Below, piece by piece: positions 53,228 to 61,625 of a stretch of 61,625 bases of DNA. Under the pieces are notes generated by a model. That model made no database searches. It was not told the origin of the DNA and saw only the letters and a list, made by a program, of their open reading frames with translations. Both the position numbers and the translations under genes were made by a program. The DNA is taken from contig JALFIB010000113.1 of assembly GCA_022776305.1 (NCBI GenBank), positions 1 to 61,625 of the forward strand, given 5' to 3'. The first letter of the stretch is position 1; each line of letters begins with the position of its first letter. The DNA comes from Lachnospiraceae bacterium. GTDB taxonomy: Bacteria > Bacillota > Clostridia > Lachnospirales > Lachnospiraceae.

Positions 53228-53815
53228 ATGAGCAATGAAAACATTCCTCAGGAAAACAGAGATGGAGGAGAAGCGAAGACAGATATGAAAAAAGAGATTT
53301 TGAGCTGGATATTTTATATTGGATTTGTCATCGTTTTGACGTATCTCATTATTACTTTTGTGGGACAAAGAACTGTGGTAGACGGAAGGTCTATGAATCC
53401 TACACTCAATGACCGGGATAATTTGATCGTAGAAAAGTTGTCCTATCGTTTCAGCGATCCGCAGCGTTTTGATATTATCGTGTTCCCGCCTCAGGGGGCT
53501 CCAAATGAGCATTATATCAAACGTATCATCGGCCTTCCGGGAGAGACTGTGCAGATCGATGAAGAAGGAAATATTTACATCAACGGCGAGATCCTGGAAG
53601 AAGATTATGGTCTTGAAACTATAGCAAATCCGGGACGCGCGAGCGAACCGATCACACTGGGAGACGATGAATATTTCGTACTGGGTGATAACAGGAACAA
53701 CAGTACCGACAGCCGTTCAGAGAAAGTGGGAAATGTAAAGCGTGATACGATCACAGGGCGTGCATGGCTGCGGATCTGGCCGCTGTCTGGTATCGGGTTT
53801 TTAAAACATCAGTAA
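53228..53815 (+). CDS. lepB: Signal peptidase I, paralog 2
   Basis: The track starts at 53204, but AAAGTGGTGA supports 53228 (MSNENIPQEN), giving 195 residues; the first ATG remains possible. One membrane helix (~25-46), Ser55 in DGRSMNPTL and Lys98 in YIKRIIGLPGE. GDNRNNSTDSR is intact. A polar, acidic N-terminal stretch of ~20 residues distinguishes it from the others. It is 16 bases ahead of paralog 3. Confidence 0.92.
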   Translation: MSNENIPQENRDGGEAKTDMKKEILSWIFYIGFVIVLTYLIITFVGQRTVVDGRSMNPTLNDRDNLIVEKLSYRFSDPQRFDIIVFPPQGAPNEHYIKRIIGLPGETVQIDEEGNIYINGEILEEDYGLETIANPGRASEPITLGDDEYFVLGDNRNNSTDSRSEKVGNVKRDTITGRAWLRIWPLSGIGFLKHQ

Positions 53816-53831
53816 ATGGTGGTGAGGTAAA

Positions 53832-54383
53832 TTGCGTCAGAAACAGAAGAAAAGGAAAAGCATATGGAAAGAAATGATCAGCTGGTTTTTCTATCTGGTT
53901 CTTGTTTTTGGCGCAATTTTTCTGATTGTGCATTATGTGGGAGACAAGACTGTGGTGACTGGTGAGTCTATGAGTCCTACATTAAGCGACGGGGACAGCC
54001 TGATCGTCGATAAGATCTCTTATCATTTTATCGATCCGCGAAGATATGATATTGTTGTGTTCCCGTTTCAGTATCAGGAAGATACATTTTACATAAAAAG
54101 GATCATTGGCCTTCCTGGAGAGACGGTACAGATTTCGGAAGGAAAGGTCTACGTGAACGGTAAAGTTTTAAATGACCCATATGCTTATGAAGAGATCCGT
54201 AATCCGGGTCTTGCATCAGGACCTGTTACATTAGGACAGGATGAGTATTTTGTGCTGGGCGATAATCGGAACAACAGCATTGACAGCCGTGAACCAAGTG
54301 TGGGTGTGGTTTCCCGGGATGATATTGTGGGAAGAGCTGTGTTTTGCATATGGCCGGCGAACAAGATCGGCTTTTTAGGTTGA
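53832..54383 (+). CDS. lepB: Signal peptidase I, paralog 3
   Basis: It starts at TTG 53832, just after GGTGAGG; 183 residues. A very basic N-terminus, membrane helix (~16-36), Ser46 in GESMSPTL and Lys89 in YIKRIIGLPGE; GDNRNNSIDSR is intact. It is closest to paralog 2 in sequence and directly follows it, which suggests a tandem duplication. Confidence 0.92.
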   Translation: MRQKQKKRKSIWKEMISWFFYLVLVFGAIFLIVHYVGDKTVVTGESMSPTLSDGDSLIVDKISYHFIDPRRYDIVVFPFQYQEDTFYIKRIIGLPGETVQISEGKVYVNGKVLNDPYAYEEIRNPGLASGPVTLGQDEYFVLGDNRNNSIDSREPSVGVVSRDDIVGRAVFCIWPANKIGFLG

Positions 54384-54457
54384 TAGGGCGAAATGAGATG
54401 GATGATTGAGACAAAAATATAAGAGAGAATGGGCTCTTAAGTAAACTGGAGCGTAAA

Positions 54458-55219
54458 ATGAAAAGTATTTCTGAAATTAAAAATGAATTTATGCAGGCCG
54501 ATGAACAGGCTCTTGAGGAACTGTATGAAAAGTATGCAGAGGATACCAGGAGTGGGGTCATCGGCTTGATTGCAACATATAAGAAAAAATCACAAAAGCT
54601 GCAGGCAGAATATGATAGGCTTGACGCAATGATGGCCTATGAACGGCAGTATGAGGCAAGTGGTTTCATCTGTGGGATTGATGAAGCAGGACGTGGGCCT
54701 CTTGCAGGTCCGGTGGTAGCAGGGGCTGTGATCCTTCCTAAGGGTTGCCGGATTTTATATTTAAACGACTCAAAGAAACTGACGGAGAAACGAAGAGAAG
54801 AGCTGTTTGATGAGATCAAAGAGAAAGCGGTCTGCTGGGGGGTGGGCATTGTATCACCTGCAAGGATCGACGAGATCAATATCCTGCAGGCAACGTATGA
54901 AGCCATGAGAGATGCAGTCAGCCAGCTGGATCCTGCACCAAACCTTCTTTTGAATGATGCGGTTACGATTCCACAGGTCAACATTCCGCAAGTCCCGATC
55001 ATAAAAGGGGACGCCAAGAGCCTTTCCATTGCAGCTGCCAGTGTACTGGCAAAAGTGACAAGGGACCGGCTGATGAAAGAATACGATAAAGTTATGCCGG
55101 AATACGGTTTTTCTTCTCATAAAGGTTATGGATCAGCTGCGCATATCGAAGCTCTTAAAAAGTATGGCCCATCTCCCATTCACAGGAAATCATTTATCGG
55201 AAATTTTGTAGAGGTGTAA
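54458..55219 (+). CDS. rnhB: Ribonuclease HII
   Basis: A 253-residue protein with an N-terminal helical extension (~1-65) before CGIDEAGRGPLAGPVVAGAV, then NDSKKLTEKRRE, LLNDAVTIP and KGDAKSLSIAAASVLAKV. The Asp/Glu metal ligands are present. It nicks RNA at ribonucleotides embedded in DNA. CTGGAG lies upstream of the ATG. Confidence 0.96.
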   Translation: MKSISEIKNEFMQADEQALEELYEKYAEDTRSGVIGLIATYKKKSQKLQAEYDRLDAMMAYERQYEASGFICGIDEAGRGPLAGPVVAGAVILPKGCRILYLNDSKKLTEKRREELFDEIKEKAVCWGVGIVSPARIDEINILQATYEAMRDAVSQLDPAPNLLLNDAVTIPQVNIPQVPIIKGDAKSLSIAAASVLAKVTRDRLMKEYDKVMPEYGFSSHKGYGSAAHIEALKKYGPSPIHRKSFIGNFVEV

Positions 55220-55227
55220 TCAGCATA

Positions 55228-55581
55228 TTGAATAAAAGGGCAGTGGGAACGAAATATGAAGAAAAAGCAGCGTTATATTTGAAAGACCATGGGTATGAGA
55301 TCATACAGAAAAACTATCGCTGTAAAATAGGAGAAATAGACATTGTGGCATCCCAAGGGCCTTATCTGGTGTTTGTAGAGGTAAAGTACAGAATGGATGC
55401 ACATTCAGGAAGCGCATTGGATGCAGTAGGATATGGCAAACAACAAAAGATTTTAAAGACGGCAAAATGGTATCTGATGGAGCATAAAATTTCTTTTACC
55501 CATCCCTGCCGTTTTGATGTGGTTGCTTTTGACGGAGAAAGGATCAGCCTGTTACAGGATGCCTTTCAATATGGAGCATAG
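55228..55581 (+). CDS. YraN family (UPF0102) endonuclease-like protein
   Basis: It starts at TTG 55228 after GAGGTG; 117 residues. GTKYEEKAALYLKDHGYEIIQKNYRCKIGEIDIVA and FVEVKYR give the E-x-D...E-x-K pattern of a restriction-endonuclease-like fold. The family follows rnhB in many genomes. Its function is unproven; DNA processing is plausible. Confidence 0.9.
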   Translation: MNKRAVGTKYEEKAALYLKDHGYEIIQKNYRCKIGEIDIVASQGPYLVFVEVKYRMDAHSGSALDAVGYGKQQKILKTAKWYLMEHKISFTHPCRFDVVAFDGERISLLQDAFQYGA

Positions 55582-55594
55582 ATGAGGGAAGAAC

Positions 55595-56467
55595 ATGATG
55601 ACAGAAAGAAAAGAACTGAAACTGGTACGCAAGAAGGGAAATACTGTTTTGGAAGAAAAATGGAAAAACGGAGTGCTTTATTTTGCTTTTCCCCAGCTTT
55701 CGAAACTGACTTTCTGTGTACACGGGTTTTCTTCAAGGATCGGTGGTGTCAGTGAAGGAGAGTTTGCCCAGATGAACCTCAGTTTTACGAGAGGCGACAA
55801 GGAAGAATGCGTGAGGGAAAATTATAGGCGGATTTCTTCTGCTGTTGGGTTTGACCATGAAAAGATCGTCTGCTCAGACCAGACACATACCAACCATGTG
55901 CGTGTGGTGACTAGTCAGGACTGTGGTAAGGGATATTTACGCCCGAAGGATTATAAAGATATTGACGGTCTTATCACAAATGAACCGAGCGTGGTACTTG
56001 CTACTTTTTATGCAGATTGTGTTCCGCTGTATTTTGTGGATCCTGTTTCTAAGGTGATCGGGCTTTCACATTCCGGATGGAGAGGTACGGTAGCTGATAT
56101 AGCATCCGAAACAGTTCGTCTTATGACCGAGATTTACGGTTCAAAACCGGAAAACATTCTGGCTGCCATTGGTCCTTCTATTTGTCAGGACTGCTACGAA
56201 GTCAGTGAAGATGTGATAGAGCAGTTTCGTGAAAAGTATGACCGTTCCCTTTGGGAAAAACTGTTTTACAGAAAGGAAAATGGAAAGTACCAGCTGAACC
56301 TTTGGGAAGCCTGCAGACAGAATATGCTTAGTGCGGGCATCCTTCCAGAACATATTGAAGTGACGGATTTATGCACCTGCTGCAACCCAGAAATACTGTT
56401 TTCCCATCGCGCATCACAGGGGAGGCGGGGAAACCTTGCAGCCTTCCTTTCTATAAAAGAAAACTAG
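55595..56467 (+). CDS. pgeF: Purine nucleoside phosphorylase / laccase-domain protein (YfiH/PgeF family)
   Basis: A 290-residue protein starting at one of two adjacent ATGs after GAGGGAAG. QTHTNHV, ADCVPLYFVD and HSGWRGTV hold the Cys/His zinc site of the YfiH/LACC1 family. Members act as adenosine/purine phosphorylases; E. coli PgeF removes wrong peptidoglycan precursors. Which role applies here cannot be read out. It closes the translation/secretion gene block. Confidence 0.9.
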   Translation: MMTERKELKLVRKKGNTVLEEKWKNGVLYFAFPQLSKLTFCVHGFSSRIGGVSEGEFAQMNLSFTRGDKEECVRENYRRISSAVGFDHEKIVCSDQTHTNHVRVVTSQDCGKGYLRPKDYKDIDGLITNEPSVVLATFYADCVPLYFVDPVSKVIGLSHSGWRGTVADIASETVRLMTEIYGSKPENILAAIGPSICQDCYEVSEDVIEQFREKYDRSLWEKLFYRKENGKYQLNLWEACRQNMLSAGILPEHIEVTDLCTCCNPEILFSHRASQGRRGNLAAFLSIKEN

Positions 56468-56527
56468 GAAAAAGAACCAGAAAGACCTGAATGGTATAAA
56501 AGATAAAAACAATACAAAAAAGCAATC

Positions 56528-56596
56528 AAAAAAGAGGCAGCTGCAAAATATAAGGATAGAGATTTCTAAACTATATTTTACAAAGCCTCTTTTTTA
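56528..56596. terminator. Bidirectional terminator between pgeF and prs
   Basis: AAAAAAGAGGC (56528-56538) pairs with GCCTCTTTTTT (56585-56595), with an inner AAAATATA/TATATTTT stem. Confidence 0.88.
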
Positions 56597-56600
56597 TGGT

Positions 56601-57776
56601 TTATTTTCTATTTTGCATTTTTAAGAGAAGTTCATTGATCTTCTCGGTAGGTGTCTCAATCTTGCTGAGTGTCTGGTCATGATTCAGGGATTCAATGATG
56701 GTTGCCAAAAATCTTGTCATGTCTGCTTCGGCATAATATGGTTTTGTCAAGAGTGCAGGATCCCTGTAATTGAGGTTGGTAGTAACCACCTTCGTAATAT
56801 AGCCTTTTTCATAAAAATCATCAAATTTTTCAAATCCGTCTGTAAAGAGACCGAAAGTGGTACATACAAAAACACGTTTCGCTCCTCGTTCCTTGACTTG
56901 TTTTGCAACATCAAGCATACTGTCTCCGGAGGAGATCATATCATCGACAATGATCACGTCCTTGCCTTTCACAGAATCCCCCAGGAATTCATGGGCAACA
57001 ATGGGGTTTTTTCCATTTACAATAGTGGAATAATCACGTCTCTTGTAGAACATACCCATATCCACACCAAGAATATTGGAGAAGTATACAGCACGGCTCA
57101 TAGCGCCTTCATCCGGGCTGATGATCATCAGATGGTTGTTGTCTACTGAAAAATCCTCCACTGTGTCAAAAAGGGCTTTTAAGAACTGGTATGTGGGCAT
57201 GAAAGAATCAAAACCGCTGAGCGGGATCGCATTCTGGACACGCGGGTCATGGGCATCAAACGTGATAATATTCTGCACACCCATATCGATCAGTTCCTGA
57301 AGAGCCAGTGAACAGTCTAAAGACTCACGCTTGGAACGCTTATGCTGCCTGCCTTCATACAGAAATGGCATGACGACATTGATACGCTTCGCCTTTCCGG
57401 TAGCAGCAGAGATGATTCGTTTTAGATCCTGATAGTGATTGTCCGGTGACATATGGTTCTCGTATCCGCAGACACGATAAGTCAGGCTGTAATTGCATAC
57501 GTCAACGAGAATATATAAATCAGCACCTCTGACAGAGTCATTGATCTGGCCTTTTCCTTCGCCTGTGCCAAAACGGGGGCAGTGGCAGTCAAGAAGATAA
57601 GAATCTGCAATATATCCGGGCAGATAAGCAGCTTCCAAGTATACATTTTTAGAATTTTTTCTGGATTCTACTAAATGGCGGTCAACTGCCATACCCAGAT
57701 CACGACATCCTTCTAGTGCGGCAATTTTTAATGTGCCAACGGGTAAAATATGGTCCATTCTATCGATATCAGACAT
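56601..57776 (-). CDS. prs: Ribose-phosphate pyrophosphokinase, long divergent subtype
   Basis: A 391-residue protein, ~75 longer than common Prs. FDAHDPRVQNAIP stands where DLHAxQIQGFF is usual, YKRRDY is the catalytic flexible loop and VIIVDDMISSGDSM the PRPP loop. It converts ribose-5-phosphate and ATP to PRPP for nucleotides, His and Trp. The N-terminal extension (~1-80, LPGYIADSYLLDCHCPRFGTGEG) is not in the standard enzyme. GGAGG precedes the ATG. The genome may carry another, canonical Prs. Confidence 0.87.
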   Translation of the reverse strand: MSDIDRMDHILPVGTLKIAALEGCRDLGMAVDRHLVESRKNSKNVYLEAAYLPGYIADSYLLDCHCPRFGTGEGKGQINDSVRGADLYILVDVCNYSLTYRVCGYENHMSPDNHYQDLKRIISAATGKAKRINVVMPFLYEGRQHKRSKRESLDCSLALQELIDMGVQNIITFDAHDPRVQNAIPLSGFDSFMPTYQFLKALFDTVEDFSVDNNHLMIISPDEGAMSRAVYFSNILGVDMGMFYKRRDYSTIVNGKNPIVAHEFLGDSVKGKDVIIVDDMISSGDSMLDVAKQVKERGAKRVFVCTTFGLFTDGFEKFDDFYEKGYITKVVTTNLNYRDPALLTKPYYAEADMTRFLATIIESLNHDQTLSKIETPTEKINELLLKMQNRK

Positions 57777-57812
57777 GAAATACCTCCATAATCAGTTTTT
57801 CGTCGCATCATA

Positions 57813-57841
57813 TTTATACCATTTTGTTTTTGAAGCGTCAA
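57813..57841 (-). promoter_or_regulatory. prs promoter
   Basis: On the minus strand, TTGACG (57841-57836), 17-base spacer, TATAAA (57818-57813). Confidence 0.75.
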
Positions 57842-57922
57842 GGAATATGAAGGAAATTGTCGCAGAAAGTAAAAAAATGGGAAAACGATTAAGTAATGGA
57901 AGCTGCTTTAGGAAGGTGCGGG

Positions 57923-57951
57923 TTGCATTTTGTCCTTGGAAATAGTATGAT
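57923..57951 (+). promoter_or_regulatory. Candidate promoter of DUF512-der-plsY-gpsA
   Basis: TTGCAT (57923-57928), 17-base spacer, TATGAT (57946-57951). Confidence 0.6.
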
Positions 57952-57985
57952 TACGTTAATGAAAAAAAGGTAAAGTGAAGAGAAC

Positions 57986-59371
57986 ATGAAAAAGAAGAAC
58001 ATTGGACATAAGATAAAAGAAGTGGTTCCCGGCAGTATAGCTGAGGAACTTGAGGTGGAAGCAGGAGATACACTGATTGAGGTAAACGGGCAGCCGGTGG
58101 AAGACGTTTTTGATTATCATTATCTCACAAACGAAGAGTATCTGACTGTGCTGATCCGCAAGGCAGACGGTGAAGAATGGGAGCTGGAGATCGAAAAAGA
58201 ATTTGAGGAAGATCTGGGAATCGTTTTTGAAAATTCTTTGATGGATGAATACAGATCCTGCAGGAATAAATGTATTTTTTGTTTTATCGACCAGATGCCA
58301 AAGGGAATGAGGGATACGCTTTATTTTAAAGACGACGATTCAAGGCTGTCCTTTTTACAGGGAAATTACGTTACATTGACGAATATGAGTGACCACGATA
58401 TTGACCGGATCATTCAATATCATCTGGAGCCTATCAATATTTCTTTTCATACAATGAATCCGAAGCTGCGGTGCAAAATGCTGAACAACCGTTTTGCAGG
58501 AGACATTTTTCCCAAGGTAAAACGGCTTGCAGAGGCAGGGATCGAGATGAATGGGCAGATCGTGCTGTGCAAAGGGATCAACGATGGACAGGAACTGGAA
58601 TACTCCATAGAACAGCTGACGGACTATATGCCCTGTCTGAAAAGTGTTTCTGTGGTGCCGGTAGGGCTCACGAAGTTCAGGGAAGGATTGTACCCATTAG
58701 AGCCTTTTGATGGGAAGGATGCTGCTATGGTGATTGACTGCATTGAGAGATGGCAGAAAAAAATTTACAAAAGCAGTGGCTGCCATTTTATACATGCATC
58801 CGATGAATGGTATATTTTAGCCGGCAGGGATTTTCCGGAAGAAGAGCGGTACGACGGGTATCTCCAGCTGGAAAATGGCGTGGGGATGATGCGGCTTCTC
58901 TATGAAGAGACAAGACAGCAGATTCTTGGCATGGAAGGGGCGGAAGAGGAAAAGGTTTCTTCTATTTTAAAAGCAGGGAAACGTGAGATATCACTGGCAA
59001 CAGGGAAGCTTGCGGCCCCCCATATGGAGCGTCTTTATAGCTTAGTGAAGGAAAAATACTCAAATGTGGTGCTGCACATTTATGAAATAGAAAACCGCTT
59101 TTTCGGAGAGCGGATCACGGTTTCCGGGCTCATCACAGGCACAGACCTTTCTATGCAGCTGAAAGGGAAGGAATTAGGGACAGAGCTTTTACTCCCCGTC
59201 AGTATGATGCGGAGCGGAGAAAAAGTATTTCTTGATGACATGACGGTGGAACAGCTGGAAAATGCTTTACAAATCAAAGTTCGTATTGTAAAATCAAGCG
59301 GATGTGATTTTGTGAAGGCCCTTTTGGGCTTGGACGATGAGGAGATGGAAAAGGAGGACGCGGATGAGTAA
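57986..59371 (+). CDS. DUF512 protein with PDZ and radical-SAM-like domains
   Basis: A 461-residue protein. An N-terminal PDZ-like domain (~8-75, [23 protein letters not shown]) is followed by [27 protein letters not shown], a C-x-x-x-C-x-x-C iron-sulfur cluster motif of the radical SAM type, then the DUF512 region (~270-440). The family is found almost always beside der in Clostridia, and here overlaps it by 8 bases. The substrate is unknown; a ribosome or RNA modification role is guessed from context only. Confidence 0.9.
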   Translation: MKKKNIGHKIKEVVPGSIAEELEVEAGDTLIEVNGQPVEDVFDYHYLTNEEYLTVLIRKADGEEWELEIEKEFEEDLGIVFENSLMDEYRSCRNKCIFCFIDQMPKGMRDTLYFKDDDSRLSFLQGNYVTLTNMSDHDIDRIIQYHLEPINISFHTMNPKLRCKMLNNRFAGDIFPKVKRLAEAGIEMNGQIVLCKGINDGQELEYSIEQLTDYMPCLKSVSVVPVGLTKFREGLYPLEPFDGKDAAMVIDCIERWQKKIYKSSGCHFIHASDEWYILAGRDFPEEERYDGYLQLENGVGMMRLLYEETRQQILGMEGAEEEKVSSILKAGKREISLATGKLAAPHMERLYSLVKEKYSNVVLHIYEIENRFFGERITVSGLITGTDLSMQLKGKELGTELLLPVSMMRSGEKVFLDDMTVEQLENALQIKVRIVKSSGCDFVKALLGLDDEEMEKEDADE

Positions 59372-60692
59372 ACCGATAGTAGCGATCGTCGGAAGGCCTA
59401 ATGTCGGCAAGTCCACATTATTTAATGCCTTGGCCGGCGAAAATATTTCCATAGTAAAAGATACACCCGGTGTGACACGTGACAGGATCTATGCGGATGT
59501 GGAGTGGCTGAACGTTAATTTTACGTTGATAGATACGGGAGGCATCGAGCCTGACAGCAGTGATATCATTCTTTCCCAGATGAGGGAGCAGGCTCAGATC
59601 GCAATTGACACGGCAGATGTTATCATGTTTATGGTGGACTGCAAGCAAGGCCTTGTGGATGCAGATGCGAAAGTGGCAGATATGCTGCGCAGATCTCATA
59701 AACCGGTAGTTCTCGTTGTAAATAAAGTAGATAGTTTTAATAAATATATGGCAGATGTCTATGAGTTCTACAACCTAGGCATAGGAGATCCACACCCTAT
59801 TTCTGCCAGCAATAAGATGGGTATCGGCGACATGCTGGATCAGGTGATCGCCCATTTCCACATGGAAGAGATGGAAGAGGCTGAGGATGACCGCCCCCGC
59901 ATTGCCATTGTAGGAAAACCGAATGTGGGCAAATCTTCCCTGATCAATAAGCTTTCCGGGGAGAACAGGCTGATCGTTTCCAACATCGCAGGAACTACGC
60001 GTGATGCAGTGGATACGGTAGTGACATGGAAGGACAAGGAATACGTTTTTATTGATACCGCAGGGCTCCGGAGAAAAAGCAAGGTAAAAGAAGAACTGGA
60101 GCGCTACAGCATTATCCGCACCGTTACAGCTGTTGAGCGGGCCGATGTGGTCGTGATCATGATCGATGCAACGGAAGGCGTGACGGAGCAGGATGCTAAA
60201 ATTGCAGGAATTGCCCATGACAGGGGAAAAGGAATCGTCATTGCTGTCAACAAATGGGATGCAATTGAAAAAGATGATAAGACCATTTATAAGTATACAA
60301 ATGACATCCGTCAGGTGCTCTCTTATATGCCTTATGCGGAGATTATTTTTATCTCGGCAGAGACGGGACAACGTCTTCCAAGGCTTTTTGAGACCATCGA
60401 AATGGTCATTGAAAACCAGACGCTTCGTGTGGCTACCGGCGTGTTAAATGAGATCATGGCGGAAGCAGTTGCCCTTCAGCAGCCGCCGTCTGATAAAGGA
60501 AAGAGGCTGAAATTGTATTATATTACACAGGTATCTGTGAAGCCTCCCACATTTGTTATATTTGTAAATGATAAGCAGCTGATGCATTTTTCTTATACAA
60601 GATATTTGGAGAATAAGATCAGGGATACGTTCGGGTTTAAGGGAACGTCTCTGAAATTCATAATCAGGGAGCGAAAGGACAAAGAAGGCTGA
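59364..60692 (+). CDS. der: Ribosome biogenesis GTPase Der (EngA)
   Basis: The start at 59364 ([17 protein letters not shown]) follows AAGGAGG; 442 residues. Two GTPase domains in tandem: GRPNVGKST with DTGG and NKVD, then GKPNVGKSS with DTAG and NKWD, and a C-terminal KH-like domain (from ~350). It is needed for 50S maturation. It overlaps DUF512 by 8 bases and plsY by one base. Confidence 0.98.
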   Translation: MSKPIVAIVGRPNVGKSTLFNALAGENISIVKDTPGVTRDRIYADVEWLNVNFTLIDTGGIEPDSSDIILSQMREQAQIAIDTADVIMFMVDCKQGLVDADAKVADMLRRSHKPVVLVVNKVDSFNKYMADVYEFYNLGIGDPHPISASNKMGIGDMLDQVIAHFHMEEMEEAEDDRPRIAIVGKPNVGKSSLINKLSGENRLIVSNIAGTTRDAVDTVVTWKDKEYVFIDTAGLRRKSKVKEELERYSIIRTVTAVERADVVVIMIDATEGVTEQDAKIAGIAHDRGKGIVIAVNKWDAIEKDDKTIYKYTNDIRQVLSYMPYAEIIFISAETGQRLPRLFETIEMVIENQTLRVATGVLNEIMAEAVALQQPPSDKGKRLKLYYITQVSVKPPTFVIFVNDKQLMHFSYTRYLENKIRDTFGFKGTSLKFIIRERKDKEG

Positions 60693-61339
60693 TGGAACGT
60701 TTGATATGTTTAGCGATCGGATACGTTTTTGGGCTTTTCCAGACAAGCTATATTTATGGCCACATGCATGGGATTGATATCCGTAAGCACGGCAGTGGGA
60801 ATGCGGGAACAACCAATATGCTCCGTACTCTCGGAACGAAGGCGGGCGCCATTACATTGCTGGGTGATGCGTTAAAGTGTATTCTGGCTGTTTTGCTGGT
60901 AAGAACCATATTTGCTGATCAATACGGGGATATCCTACCGCTGCTGAGCTTTTATACGGCGGCAGGAGTGATCTTAGGACATAATTTTCCCTTCTATCTG
61001 AATTTCCGCGGAGGAAAGGGGATTGCAGCCACTGCCGGATTGATCCTTTCCCTTAATATGTATATGTCCTTGCTGGGATTAGCTACATTTGTTGCAGCAT
61101 TTTTGCTGACCCATTACGTTTCCCTTGGTTCCCTTTGCGTTTACACAGGTTTTATGATCGAGCTTTTGGTGTTTGGGCAATGCGGCGTATTTGGAATGTC
61201 ACAGGCCCATTTAAACGAAATGTATGTGATCGGTGCCGTACTTACGGTCATGGCATTTTGGATGCATAGGGAAAATATAAAACGTTTGCTCCATCACGAG
61301 GAGAGGAAAACGTATCTTTTCAAAAAGGATAAGCAGTAA
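60692..61339 (+). CDS. plsY: Glycerol-3-phosphate acyltransferase PlsY
   Basis: A 215-residue membrane protein with about five helices. SGNAGTTNMLRTLG, GHNFPFYLNFRGGKGIA and the terminal basic tail match PlsY; motif 1 is IRKHGSGNAGTTN. It uses acyl-phosphate made by PlsX to form lysophosphatidate. gpsA, which makes the acceptor, follows 13 bases later. Confidence 0.95.
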   Translation: MERLICLAIGYVFGLFQTSYIYGHMHGIDIRKHGSGNAGTTNMLRTLGTKAGAITLLGDALKCILAVLLVRTIFADQYGDILPLLSFYTAAGVILGHNFPFYLNFRGGKGIAATAGLILSLNMYMSLLGLATFVAAFLLTHYVSLGSLCVYTGFMIELLVFGQCGVFGMSQAHLNEMYVIGAVLTVMAFWMHRENIKRLLHHEERKTYLFKKDKQ

Positions 61340-61352
61340 TTTGGGAGGAGCC

Positions 61353-61625
61353 ATGGCAAAAGTCGGTGTGATCGGCGCAGGAAGCTGGGGAACAGCCCTT
61401 GCGATTTTATTAAATGAAAATGGAAACGATGTGACACTCTGGTCCCATAGGGAAGAAGAGGCAGAACGGATAAGGCAGACGCGCCATATTTCCAAGCTTC
61501 CCGATATTGATATTCCGGAAGGCATTTCGGTGACTTCTCGGCTGGAAGAAGCGGTGTCTGATAAAGAAGTTTTAGTTTTAGTAGTACCATCAAATTGCGT
61601 GCGAGAGACTTCGGAAAAAATGAAG
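61353..61625 (+). CDS. gpsA: Glycerol-3-phosphate dehydrogenase GpsA, 5' part only
   Basis: It begins at ATG 61353 after TTGGGAGGAG and runs off the window; 91 codons are visible. MAKVGVIGAGSWGTALAILL is the NAD-binding Rossmann start, followed by TLWSHREEEA and VLVLVVPSN. It makes sn-glycerol-3-phosphate from DHAP for PlsY. It is not in the ORF track because no stop is reached. Confidence 0.95.
   Translation, partial: MAKVGVIGAGSWGTALAILLNENGNDVTLWSHREEEAERIRQTRHISKLPDIDIPEGISVTSRLEEAVSDKEVLVLVVPSNCVRETSEKMK

Noticed and set aside
57733-57945. 70-residue plus ORF across the prs 5' region
   Set aside because: It begins inside prs on the opposite strand and crosses both divergent promoters; no supporting feature.

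Overview
The window looks like a chromosomal segment of an anaerobic, spore-forming gut Firmicute, most likely Lachnospiraceae (Clostridium cluster XIVa). Four things suggest this: the cotJABC spore-coat operon; a pta-ackA acetate branch joined to the rpmF-plsX-acpP-rnc-smc-ftsY block; the ylxM-ffh-rpsP-khpA-rimM-trmD-rplS-lepB-rbgA-rnhB-yraN translation and secretion block; and the DUF512-der-plsY-gpsA block. The genus cannot be fixed from this sequence alone. I see no insertion sequence, prophage, CRISPR array, rRNA operon or replication origin. There is one tRNA gene (Leu, CAA).

Layout. 1-968 (minus): 3' part of cotJC, then cotJB and cotJA. 1177-9739 (plus): ftsW-like, gltX, a short UvrD-type helicase, exoA, a GH13 debranching-like protein whose catalytic residues are replaced, and a DUF5662 protein; a minus-strand DUF1292 gene lies between. 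9872-11558: luxS and trpS, diverging. 11618-17436 (minus): a polyamine operon (XRE-cupin regulator, potA, potB, potC, potD) followed by a flavin reductase and a pseudouridine synthase, with a consensus promoter and a perfect palindromic operator at its head. 17650-24566: lactonase-like propeller protein, aroC (minus), a small LysM protein, a rhomboid-like membrane protein, an LTA-synthase-like enzyme and lysA. 24630-33116: tRNA-Leu, a zinc-finger membrane protein with a decayed tail, polA, coaE, walJ, a UPF0237/UPF0210 pair, and a hybrid ORF joining an ECF sigma region 2 to the outer domain of an anti-sigma-type protein. 33266-45996: NlpC/P60 endopeptidase, tmcAL (minus), pta, ackA, yceD, rpmF (missed by the ORF track), plsX, acpP, rnc, smc, ftsY. 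46111-56467: threonine ammonia-lyase, the ylxM-to-rbgA block with three signal peptidase I paralogs, rnhB, yraN, pgeF. 56601-61625: prs (minus, divergent subtype), DUF512, der, plsY and a truncated gpsA at the edge.

How the genes work together. Most of the window is core machinery. It covers tRNA charging and modification (gltX, trpS, trmD, tmcAL), ribosome assembly (rimM, der, rbgA), co-translational secretion (ffh, ftsY, lepB x3), phospholipid and fatty-acid initiation (plsX, acpP, plsY, gpsA), DNA repair and chromosome upkeep (polA, exoA, rnhB, smc, helicase) and envelope building (ftsW, LTA-like synthase, NlpC/P60). Metabolic genes supply lysine/DAP, chorismate, PRPP, acetyl-phosphate/ATP and polyamine uptake.

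The most unusual items are the sigma/anti-sigma hybrid ORF (31797-33116), the catalytically stripped GH13 protein (7252-9150), a hairpin that can act both as terminator and as -35 region (47363-47414), the pot and pta palindromes, and the decayed tail of the zinc-finger gene at 25457-25564. I do not see a clearly new multi-gene system.
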